Origin: Comamonas sp.
Lineage (GTDB): Bacteria; Pseudomonadota; Gammaproteobacteria; Burkholderiales; Burkholderiaceae_C
NCBI GenBank assembly: GCA_018384835.1
Contig: JAHAYB010000280.1
Coordinates: forward strand, 1 to 5,049
Length of the DNA stretch: 5,049 bases
Direction: 5' to 3'
A model generated the notes under the pieces. It saw only the letters and a program-made list of their open reading frames with translations. It had not been told where the DNA came from and did not search any database. Positions 1 through 4,590 of this stretch are shown piece after piece. Positions within the stretch are counted from its first letter, which is position 1. The number at the start of each line of letters is the position of its first letter. A program made the position numbers and the translations under genes.

Positions 1-2
1 AA

Positions 3-572
3 CACGCGGGCATCGTACTCAAAAATGCCAACACGCGGCTGCCAACTGCTTGCCGGACCCTGACCGAGGGCTGTGCTGCCACCCAGGCCATGCGCGACGC
101 CGACACCAGCACTGTGTACCCGGCGGCCCACTGGGCGCGTAACCTCAATATCGGCGGACGCACAGACTGGTACATACCGGCGCGTGACGAGCTGGAGCTG
201 TGCTGGCGCAACTTAAAGCCGACCACTACGGCCAACCACGTGACCGCCAACCGCCCCGCAGCGGCGGACCTCAACTACGCCAATAACGGCAGTTATGGTG
301 ACACCGACAACAGACACGGCACCAACAACAACAGCAGCCCGACCGGCGCGGCCTATACCGCTGACGTGCCAGGACAGACGGCAGCTACGGCATTTCGCAC
401 AGGCGGCGCGGAGGCATACGAGTTCGGCTCCCCGTACTACTGGAGCAGCAGCGAATACAGCGCTACATACGCGTGGTGCCAGTATTGGTACTCGTCCAAT
501 CCTGGTCCCCAGCACAACGTCGGCAAGTCTAGTGCGTACCGCGTTCGTGCCGTGCGGCGATCAATCATTTAA
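3..572 (+). CDS. DGR target (variable) protein, 5'-partial, DUF1566/C-type-lectin-like C-terminal domain
   Basis: The frame is open from the window's left edge, so the gene starts upstream; the ATG at 90 is only an internal Met. 189 residues are visible before TAA at 570-572. The segment with GRTDWYIPARDELELCWRNL (encoded around 150-220) resembles the DUF1566/Lcl-type domain, and the end has the WSSSEYS...RVRAVRR pattern of C-type-lectin-fold proteins that display DGR-variable residues. In DGR phages such targets are usually receptor-binding or tail-tip proteins outside the cell. The last 34 codons coincide with the VR, which aligns with a TR about 650 bp downstream. Variable residues include Tyr, Cys, Tyr, Pro, His, Val, Gly, Ser, Ser and Tyr, in place of template Asn (eight sites), Asp and Thr. 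The fixed residues between them (WYSSNPG, RVRAVRR) form the scaffold. The DGR target role is well supported by VR/TR; the tail-fibre role is inferred from phage context. Confidence 0.9.
   Translation, partial: HAGIVLKNANTRLPTACRTLTEGCAATQAMRDADTSTVYPAAHWARNLNIGGRTDWYIPARDELELCWRNLKPTTTANHVTANRPAAADLNYANNGSYGDTDNRHGTNNNSSPTGAAYTADVPGQTAATAFRTGGAEAYEFGSPYYWSSSEYSATYAWCQYWYSSNPGPQHNVGKSSAYRVRAVRRSII
459..560 (+). repeat. DGR variable repeat (VR)
   Basis: This segment aligns without gaps to 1111-1212 (offset 652). There are 15 mismatches in 102 bp, at 468, 477, 478, 483, 506, 507, 508, 513, 519, 520, 523, 528, 532, 537 and 554. Fourteen lie opposite an adenine in the downstream copy: six became T, five G and three C. 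The exception is 506 (T against C), a silent Gly change. Homology stops at 560, ten bases before the end of the target gene's stop codon. The 3' part (538-560) is nearly invariant and GC-rich, as expected for the IMH that fixes where retrohoming starts. Confidence 0.95.
538..560 (+). promoter_or_regulatory. Probable IMH (initiation of mutagenic homing) at the 3' end of VR
   Basis: Across these 23 bp VR and TR differ only at 554 (G in VR, A in TR), although the segment just upstream is heavily substituted. In BPP-1 the matching 3' end of VR is the IMH, and the TR copy (IMH*) differs slightly, which makes homing directional. The single difference here is silent (GTG/GTA, Val). The boundaries are inferred from the identity pattern only. 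Confidence 0.65.
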
Positions 573-586
573 CCCTTCAACCCTTT

Positions 587-611
587 ACACCCGCGCTTCG
601 TGCGCGGGTGT
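587..611 (+). other. DGR target hairpin/cruciform downstream of VR
   Basis: A perfect 10-bp inverted repeat has arms ACACCCGCGC (587-596) and GCGCGGGTGT (602-611) and a 5-nt loop, TTCGT. It begins 27 bp after the end of VR and 15 bp after the target stop codon. Hairpin/cruciform elements just downstream of VR are established in BPP-1-type DGRs, where they raise retrohoming efficiency. There is no T-run after it on the + strand, so a terminator is less likely. Its right arm ends 11 nt before the avd ATG, so in mRNA it could also affect avd translation. Confidence 0.75.
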
Positions 612-622
612 CGGAAAAAATT

Positions 623-988
623 ATGGCCCAATACCAGCACCTGCCAATTTACAAGCTTACTTACGACCTGCTGTCAAAAATCACACTCGTGACTTCGGGA
701 TTCTCAAAAAATTACAAATACAGCCTTGGCGAAAAACTACGGGCAGAAGTAGTTGATCTCGTGGTTTTTGTTTACAAAGCCAACAGTAGCCGAAGCGTGG
801 AGCGTGTTGCTCACATAACTTCGTTTCTTGAGCGCCTACAGGTGGTAGAATTGATTCTGCGCCTTTCTAAGGATTTACGGCTTTTAACCGTAAAACAGTT
901 TGCTGAGATTGTCACCGTGACGGATAGCCTTGGGCGACAGGCCCAAGGCTGGATCAAGTCCTCACCCTTGTTGGCAGAGTCGAAATGA
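623..988 (+). CDS. avd: DGR accessory variability determinant (Avd)
   Basis: A 121-residue protein, largely helical, with the feel of the four-helix-bundle Avd/23S-intervening-sequence-protein superfamily. An N-terminal segment reads LPIYKLTYDLLSKI, a central segment FSKNYKYSLGEKLRAEVVDL is typical of this family, and a third helix follows around ITSFLERLQVVELILRLSKDL. Avd proteins form basic pentameric barrels that bind the TR RNA and the RT and are needed for cDNA synthesis; the Lys/Arg-rich sequence fits. I chose ATG 623, not GTG 608, because 608 lies inside the hairpin's right arm and lacks a Shine-Dalgarno, whereas 623 has a weak GGA at 613-615. The stop at 986-988 overlaps an ATG at 985, and the TR follows 122 bp later. 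Position between VR and TR is the classic DGR arrangement. Confidence 0.9.
   Translation: MAQYQHLPIYKLTYDLLSKITLVTSGFSKNYKYSLGEKLRAEVVDLVVFVYKANSSRSVERVAHITSFLERLQVVELILRLSKDLRLLTVKQFAEIVTVTDSLGRQAQGWIKSSPLLAESK
926..950 (+). other. Perfect inverted repeat in the 3' end of avd
   Basis: Arms AGCCTTGGGC (926-935) and GCCCAAGGCT (941-950) form a 10-bp stem with a 5-nt loop, GACAG, inside the avd coding sequence. The geometry equals that of the hairpin after VR, though the sequence differs. No T-run follows, so it is not a classical terminator. It may be a structural part of the TR-containing RNA, whose 5' end in BPP-1 extends into avd; that role is inference. Confidence 0.5.
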
Positions 989-1028
989 CTACGGTGATTT
1001 CGAGAGACCATCTGATCGGGTCTGTCCC

Positions 1029-1046
1029 CGTTGGCGATTGCCAACG
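1029..1046 (+). other. Short hairpin in the avd-TR spacer
   Basis: CGTTGGC (1029-1035) and GCCAACG (1040-1046) pair perfectly around a GATT tetraloop, 64 bp upstream of the TR. The avd-TR spacer (989-1110) is otherwise without a recognised gene. The hairpin is plausible as folded RNA leading into the template, but the function is unproven. Confidence 0.4.
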
Positions 1047-1110
1047 AAAAGGCTACCAGGCCAGTCGTTTAGCGGAGAACTCTGCTTTACGTCGTGTGAG
1101 TGGACAGACA

Positions 1111-1212
1111 AGCGCTACAAACGCGTGGAACCAGAATTGGTACTCGTCCAATCCTGGCAACCAGAACAACAACGACAAGACTAATGCGAACCGCGTTCGT
1201 GCCGTACGGCGA
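1111..1212 (+). repeat. DGR template repeat (TR), transcribed as template RNA
   Basis: This is the 102-bp partner of the VR. It holds 32 adenines, many in AAC or AAT codons when read in the target frame, a design that gives wide amino-acid choice without creating stop codons when A is randomised. Fourteen of those adenines are substituted in the present VR, against one of the 70 other bases. Homology to the VR side fades sharply upstream of 1111 and downstream of 1212. The TR RNA is copied by the RT with errors at A, and the cDNA replaces the VR. It ends only 16 bp before the RT start codon. Confidence 0.95.
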
Positions 1213-1214
1213 CC

Positions 1215-1219
1215 GGGAG
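1215..1219 (+). promoter_or_regulatory. Ribosome binding site of the RT gene
   Basis: GGGAG stands 9 nt before ATG 1229 and begins 3 bp past the end of TR. It is the best Shine-Dalgarno nearby and decides the start of the RT at 1229. The open frame extending to 1100 would read across the TR and has no such site. Confidence 0.7.
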
Positions 1220-1228
1220 CACGGCAAT

Positions 1229-2356
1229 ATGCTTGACCATGTAAACGACACGGTGACGGTCTCAGCCCTTTTTCAAGCTTACTATGACTGCCGCGTAACT
1301 AAGCGCAACAGCTCTAGCGCTCTCAAGTTTGAGGAGAATCTGGAGCGAAACTTGATGGACTTATACTACGAACTGTTGTCCGGACAGTACCGCCCAGGAC
1401 GCTGCACGGTGTTTGTGGTGGAGCACCCCAAGGTGCGCGAAGTCTGGGCCGCAGACTTTCGCGACCGCATCGTGCATCACCTGCTCTACAACCATATTGC
1501 CGACAGGTTCCACCGGCGCTTCATTTTTGACAGCTACGCCTGTATCCCTGGCAAAGGTACTCACAAGGCCGTCGCAAGGATGGAACATTTTTCACGAAGC
1601 GTAACGAAAAATCATCAGATTCCTGGATTTGTCCTGAAAATGGACGTTGCTAATTTCTTTGTCAGCATCAACAGACTTGTTCTTGAAAACCTGATGGAGC
1701 CATATATACCGGAACCTTGGTGGTGGAATTTGGCGAGAACCGTCCTGCACCGTGACCCAGTGCCTGATGCGGTCATAGTAGGTCGCCCCGAGACGATGCG
1801 CAAGGTGCCAAAGCATAAGAGTTTGTTTCACGCGCCAGCGCACACCGGCCTGCCCATCGGCAGTTTGAACAGCCAGTTTGCCGCCAACATCGTGATGAAT
1901 GTTGTTGACCAGTACGCGAAACACGAATTGAAACTTACACACTACGTAAGGTACGTTGATGACATTACTGTATTCAGTGCGGATGCAAAACACCTTGCAA
2001 CTACCCCTGCGAAGATAGACGCACTAATGCAGTCTGCTTTACTTTTGAAGCTACACCCAAATAAGACCAGCATAAACAAGATTGAGTACGGTTTTGACGC
2101 GCTAGGTTACATTATTCGCCCGAACAGCAGGTATCTTCGGAGGTCAACCGTGCGAAATGGTATGCGGAAAATTAAGGGGTTGTGCAGAAGTCGTGCCGAC
2201 GATGAGACTGTTCGTCAGACTGCACACAGCTATTTCGCAATCTTTGGCCATGCAAATTCATGGAAATTACAGGGTAAGTTGGTTGCATACCTGTACGAGG
2301 CAGGTTATGCTGCTACAGTACCTGACAAGGTCAATAACTCGACGTTCCCACTATGA
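1229..2356 (+). CDS. brt: DGR reverse transcriptase
   Basis: A 375-residue RNA-directed DNA polymerase that copies the TR RNA into adenine-mutagenised cDNA. Visible RT motifs in order: the N-terminal EENLERNLMDLYYELLSGQYRPG stretch, represented by residues near 36-58; VREVWAADFRDRIVHHLLYN (69-88), RT motif 1; the GKGTHKA motif (108-114); motif A, KMDVANFF, with catalytic Asp139; GLPIGSLNSQ (207-216), carrying the [I/V]GxxxSQ signature that separates DGR RTs from group II intron RTs; motif C, YVDD (242-245), with Asp244 and Asp245; and a GY motif, ALGY (291-294). The length matches DGR RTs, and no maturase or endonuclease domain follows. Start 1229 is backed by GGGAG at 1215. The stop overlaps the next gene's ATG (ATGA). 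All catalytic residues are present, so the enzyme looks active. Confidence 0.95.
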   Translation: MLDHVNDTVTVSALFQAYYDCRVTKRNSSSALKFEENLERNLMDLYYELLSGQYRPGRCTVFVVEHPKVREVWAADFRDRIVHHLLYNHIADRFHRRFIFDSYACIPGKGTHKAVARMEHFSRSVTKNHQIPGFVLKMDVANFFVSINRLVLENLMEPYIPEPWWWNLARTVLHRDPVPDAVIVGRPETMRKVPKHKSLFHAPAHTGLPIGSLNSQFAANIVMNVVDQYAKHELKLTHYVRYVDDITVFSADAKHLATTPAKIDALMQSALLLKLHPNKTSINKIEYGFDALGYIIRPNSRYLRRSTVRNGMRKIKGLCRSRADDETVRQTAHSYFAIFGHANSWKLQGKLVAYLYEAGYAATVPDKVNNSTFPL

Positions 2357-2377
2357 AACACATCAAATTCACACACG
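2353..2377 (+). repeat. Direct repeat at gene start, copy 1
   Basis: The first 25 bases of the zinc-ribbon gene match those of the next gene (2720-2744) at 21 positions; three of the four differences are C/T. The protein starts are MKHIKFTH and MQYIKFTY. The two copies flank exactly one gene. Confidence 0.55.
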
Positions 2378-2718
2378 ACCGAAATTTTCGTGCCAAGCCT
2401 AGCTCTATCCAGCTCCCAGAGTCGGAGAGGGATTCTGCCTATTTGCAGTTTATGTCCACAGGTTTGGACGCCAGTGAGTGGCTTACATGGCTTGCCCAGT
2501 ATTCGAGCGAATATATCAAAGCAGCGATGCCAGAATGTAAATATTGTGGCGGCCCTATTCGGCATTCGGAGGTTTTGATTCGGCGAGGAAATCATGGCTC
2601 AGACCCACTGGTCAATCACATGGTTGAATGTCAGGACTGTGGCGTTGTGTATGCAGACTACACAGGCCTCCCTGGGGTAACGCTTGACACTATTAAAAAA
2701 CACGTAGAGGGCAACTGA
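2353..2718 (+). CDS. Small zinc-ribbon protein coupled to the RT
   Basis: This 121-residue protein is not one I recognise by family. It has two CxxC knuckles, C62-K-Y-C65 and C93-Q-D-C96, spaced 27 residues apart, a standard zinc-ribbon layout; the second reads ECQDCGVVYAD. The first 60 residues hold no recognised domain and contain a Trp-rich stretch, SEWLTWLAQY (41-50). ATG 2353 overlaps the RT stop TGA by 4 bp and has no good Shine-Dalgarno of its own, so translation is probably coupled to that of the RT. That makes a nucleic-acid-binding helper for the DGR conceivable, but it could equally be an unrelated phage protein. Its first residues, MKHIKFT, resemble MQYIKFT at the next gene's start. 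Confidence 0.75.
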   Translation: MKHIKFTHDRNFRAKPSSIQLPESERDSAYLQFMSTGLDASEWLTWLAQYSSEYIKAAMPECKYCGGPIRHSEVLIRRGNHGSDPLVNHMVECQDCGVVYADYTGLPGVTLDTIKKHVEGN

Positions 2719-2719
2719 A

Positions 2720-2744
2720 ATGCAATACATCAAATTTACATACG
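2720..2744 (+). repeat. Direct repeat at gene start, copy 2
   Basis: This is the partner of 2353-2377, sharing 21 of 25 bases and both beginning at an ATG. The distance between the copies is 367 bp, the length of the intervening zinc-ribbon gene plus one base. Confidence 0.55.
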
Positions 2745-3283
2745 TCGATTCAATCACCGGCATCAGCATCGCCAGCGAACCGGCGCAAAATGGCCCAGCA
2801 TTTCCGCCCGTGGCAGGGCTTGAATTTACCTGGGCGCGTGAGAGCCGCTACCCAACCGACGTGCCAGAGTTCTTCGGAACATGCCCCGATGACAGCAATG
2901 TCCAGGTAGATGGCGTGCTTGGGGTGTACTTGCAAGCCGACTGGGAGACGGTGCGCGAGGATGAGATGCGAGCGCGTGGTCCACAAACTCAGTTTGAAAA
3001 AGACCAGTCCCGCTACACAAAACGCGCAGCCGTCAAAGACGAACTGCTGGCTTACATGGCGGCTGACAACATGAGCCGGGTGCGCAGCGAAGTGTGGACT
3101 GTGCCAGACCTTACGTCTCTGTTGGATGACCCTGCTGTCGTTGCGGCTAACTCGCTGATGGGTACGCTGTCCTTTGAGCTTGCCGCCCAGCAAATCCAAG
3201 CTGCTACAACCCCGCTGCTAACGCCAGAGATCAAGGCTGACTGGGTGAGTCGCCTAGAAGCTCATTATTACTTAGAAGGGTAA
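2720..3283 (+). CDS. Hypothetical phage protein, probably tail-region
   Basis: A 187-residue soluble protein with no signal peptide or membrane segment. The N-terminal half (about 1-75) is rich in Pro, Phe and Asp (PAFPPVAGLEFTWARES, VPEFFGTCPDD). The middle is charged and helical (about 80-115, with RGPQTQFEKDQSRYTKRAA). The C-terminal part looks helical with Ala-rich stretches (SFELAAQQIQAATTP). I do not recognise a defined family. The position, straight after a DGR that diversifies a probable tail-tip protein, suggests a tail or tail-assembly role, which is inference only. ATG 2720 has AGAGGG 8 nt upstream and lies 1 bp after the previous stop. It ends in tandem stops, TAA TAG, just before the next gene. 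Confidence 0.75.
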   Translation: MQYIKFTYVDSITGISIASEPAQNGPAFPPVAGLEFTWARESRYPTDVPEFFGTCPDDSNVQVDGVLGVYLQADWETVREDEMRARGPQTQFEKDQSRYTKRAAVKDELLAYMAADNMSRVRSEVWTVPDLTSLLDDPAVVAANSLMGTLSFELAAQQIQAATTPLLTPEIKADWVSRLEAHYYLEG

Positions 3284-3286
3284 TAG

Positions 3287-3724
3287 ATGGGGAGCCGTGT
3301 AGAACTTGCCCTATACGTAGGGCAAGGTAAGATTGGGAATTGGGCTGTTCGCAAATGGACTGGAAGACAAGAAAGTCATTGTGAACTTGTTGTAGATGGG
3401 TTAGCTTATTCATCTTCAATTCAAGACAGAGGTGTTAGGGCTAAATACATTGAGTGGAATCCTTCTCATTGGAAGTTTATCCCTATACCTTGGGCTTCTA
3501 AGGAATCCATCTTGAAGCACTATTCAGAAACCAAGGACAACAAGTATGCATTCTTTAGTTTACTAACATCTCAAATTCTTAACAGGAATGTAGATGATGG
3601 TAATGCAGACTTTTGTTCTGAGTGGTGTGCAAGAGCTTTAGGTCTTCCTAACCCAAATACTTACAATCCAGGAACACTTGCAGATTTGGTGACGTACCTT
3701 AACGAAACTTTCTGTCAAGACTAA
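3287..3724 (+). CDS. Probable permuted papain-like (NlpC/P60- or YiiX-type) cysteine peptidase
   Basis: A 145-residue protein with the arrangement of circularly permuted papain-fold amidases/peptidases: an N-terminal histidine in ESHCELVVDG (His31) and a C-terminal nucleophile motif, FCSEWCARALGL (Cys110, with Cys114 nearby). Proteins of this class cleave peptidoglycan peptides or lipid/acyl-amide bonds; for a phage, cell-wall cleavage during entry or lysis is the natural guess. No signal peptide or membrane helix is seen. AGAAGGG ends 8 nt before the ATG, inside the tail of the previous gene, so it is likely co-transcribed. Base use is unlike the upstream genes: 3541-3600 has 19 G/C of 60, while 61-120 in the target gene has 41 of 60, and codons such as CTT, TCT and AAT dominate. 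This suggests separate acquisition. The assignment rests on the His/Cys motifs and gene size; the exact family is unsure. Confidence 0.6.
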   Translation: MGSRVELALYVGQGKIGNWAVRKWTGRQESHCELVVDGLAYSSSIQDRGVRAKYIEWNPSHWKFIPIPWASKESILKHYSETKDNKYAFFSLLTSQILNRNVDDGNADFCSEWCARALGLPNPNTYNPGTLADLVTYLNETFCQD

Positions 3725-3752
3725 GCCTTAAAACAAAAAAAAAAGCCTCCAT

Positions 3753-3824
3753 ATGCTTTCGTCTCTACTGGAGCTAGAAGAAGATGCTGTAGACTTCCTG
3801 TTTGCGGAGGCAGCTAAGCTGTAA
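3753..3824 (+). CDS. Possible tiny ORF, 23 aa
   Basis: ATG to TAA encodes MLSSLLELEEDAVDFLFAEA plus three more residues, an acidic amphipathic helix. There is no Shine-Dalgarno; a run of ten A (3735-3744) lies upstream. It sits between the peptidase gene and the terminator, so it would be co-transcribed. GCCTCC (3745-3750) and GGAGGC (3806-3811) could pair around most of it. It may be a real mini-gene, the remnant of one, or 3'-UTR; evidence is thin. Confidence 0.2.
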   Translation: MLSSLLELEEDAVDFLFAEAAKL

Positions 3825-3833
3825 CAATCGTTG

Positions 3834-3877
3834 ACCAACAGGTAAGGCGTAGATGTCTTGCCTGTTGGTTTTTCTTT
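3834..3877 (+). terminator. Rho-independent terminator ending the DGR/peptidase block
   Basis: ACCAACAGGTAAG (3834-3846) pairs with CTTGCCTGTTGGT (3857-3869): 13 bp with one G-U and a 10-nt loop. It is followed by TTTTCTTT (3870-3877). This is a strong hairpin plus U-tract, 110 bp after the peptidase gene, and separates it from the next transcription unit. Confidence 0.85.
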
Positions 3878-3904
3878 GGTACACACACTTGGAGACTGAG
3901 TTGT

Positions 3905-4186
3905 ATGGTAAAAGAAGCTCTACTTAATATGGCCACAACACTGAGCCAAATCTGTAACACATTCCTGTTATTTGGTGATCCTGATGAAACTGTCTCAGGG
4001 CGTGCTTAACGAAAAGGATACTTGGACAGCAACAGCGCATGGAAGTATGTAGGAGATGTGATCAATAAAATCTTCTTTTTCCTAGCAAACCATATAAAGG
4101 AATCATACGGCTACGACATTGCCCGGGCTCGTCGTGTTCTGGAAGTACACGATAACCGCAAGCAACAGTCGCAAGAATTTTGGTAG
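3905..4186 (+). pseudogene. Small phage protein gene interrupted by an in-frame TAA
   Basis: From ATG 3905 (GGAG at 3891-3894, 10 nt upstream) the frame encodes 34 residues ending GDPDETVSGRA, meets TAA at 4007-4009, and continues in the same frame for 58 more residues (RKGYLDSNSAWKYVGDVINK, then a hydrophobic IFFFLANHIKESYGYDIARARRVLE stretch) to TAG at 4184-4186. The whole, about 93 codons, recalls a group of small proteins of unknown function found near phage lysis genes, with a DETxSxRAYR motif followed by an aromatic I-N-x-x-F-F segment. In that motif the stop occupies the aromatic position, so TAC or TAT to TAA by one base is the simplest explanation. Membership is from memory. It could instead be two short products or a readthrough gene. 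It fills most of the 3878-4247 gap. Confidence 0.55.
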
Positions 4187-4208
4187 GTGCTTAGGCTTAA
4201 GCAAACCT
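4185..4208 (+). promoter_or_regulatory. Imperfect inverted repeat upstream of the -10 box, possible operator
   Basis: AGGTGCTTA (4185-4193) pairs with TAAGC-AA-ACCT (4198-4208), leaving a 2-nt bulge and GGCT loop; inside it lies the palindrome GCTTAAGC (4195-4202). It ends 1 bp before the TATAAT, in the -35/spacer region, where a regulator or RNA polymerase contacts would fall. No U-tract follows. Confidence 0.3.
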
Positions 4209-4209
4209 G

Positions 4210-4215
4210 TATAAT
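4210..4215 (+). promoter_or_regulatory. -10 box (TATAAT) of the holin/portal operon
   Basis: A consensus TATAAT stands 33 bp before the first holin ATG, after the end of the interrupted gene and well past the terminator. No good TTGACA is found 16-18 bp upstream, so the promoter may depend on an activator or phage factor. Confidence 0.5.
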
Positions 4216-4247
4216 ACACATTGGTAGTCTGCTAAGAAGGTCTGGCA

Positions 4248-4589
4248 ATGAGTGATTGGTTTATACTGGCAGGTGGTGCCTTGATGGCCGCACTTGTGCC
4301 TGACGTAGCCGTAGGGGCTTCTATAGGCTCTTTGTTCTTTATGCTTGTGAGCCAAAACCAAAGAGGTTTCCGTAAGCTTTTACTCTTGATCATAGGGTGG
4401 TTTGTAGGCTACTTTATTGCTGTGCCTTTTTCCGCCGGTGGATGGGGAGGATTGATAGCAGTAATGGGTAGTGCTTTCGCCGTTGTACTTATGTTGCAAG
4501 TGTTCGTTGACCTAGAGCAAGGCAGAAAAGAACTACCCGCACCTGTGCACTGGATTGTTGATATCATATCTCGGTTGAGAGGTAGATAA
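4248..4589 (+). CDS. Probable phage holin (first of a pair)
   Basis: A 113-residue membrane protein with three likely spanning segments, about 4-34 (possibly two short ones, around the PDVAVGASIG kink), 43-60 (KLLLLIIGWFVGYFIAVP) and 66-86. Its charged tail, EQGRKELP...ISRLRGR, ends in basic residues, likely cytoplasmic. Size, multiple helices and basic tail fit a holin, which opens the inner membrane at the end of infection to release or activate the endolysin. AAGAAGG ends 7 nt before ATG 4248. It is the first gene after the TATAAT at 4210 and is separated by 1 bp from the next holin-like gene. A similar pair of small membrane proteins is common in phages of proteobacteria. No endolysin is seen in the window. 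It could be another small phage membrane protein. Confidence 0.6.
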   Translation: MSDWFILAGGALMAALVPDVAVGASIGSLFFMLVSQNQRGFRKLLLLIIGWFVGYFIAVPFSAGGWGGLIAVMGSAFAVVLMLQVFVDLEQGRKELPAPVHWIVDIISRLRGR

Positions 4590-4590
4590 C

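Noticed and set aside
90..92. ATG 90 as the true start of the target gene
   Set aside because: The frame is open from position 3 with sequence that reads as the same domain, and no ribosome binding site precedes 90.
608..622. GTG 608 as avd start
   Set aside because: It falls in the right arm of the post-VR hairpin and has no ribosome binding site; ATG 623 keeps the recognisable Avd N-terminus and has a weak GGA upstream.
1100..1228. N-terminal extension of the RT across the TR
   Set aside because: It translates the TR in a frame unrelated to the RT family, starts at a GTG without a Shine-Dalgarno, and GGGAG marks ATG 1229 instead.
1592..1993. Minus-strand ORF inside the RT gene
   Set aside because: It is the antisense shadow of a well-supported gene, with no recognisable protein motifs.
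2750..3199. Minus-strand ORF of 149 codons opposite the 187-aa gene
   Set aside because: The opposite strand has a good start, Shine-Dalgarno and tight packing with neighbours; this one has none of them.
3735..3811. A minus-strand terminator: GGAGGC/GCCTCC stem followed by ten T
   Set aside because: The stem is only 6 bp with a loop of 55 nt, and no minus-strand gene needs terminating.
3984..4052. Short ORF MKLSQGV... overlapping the interrupted gene in another frame
   Set aside because: 22 residues, no ribosome binding site, and the other frame carries a coherent protein.
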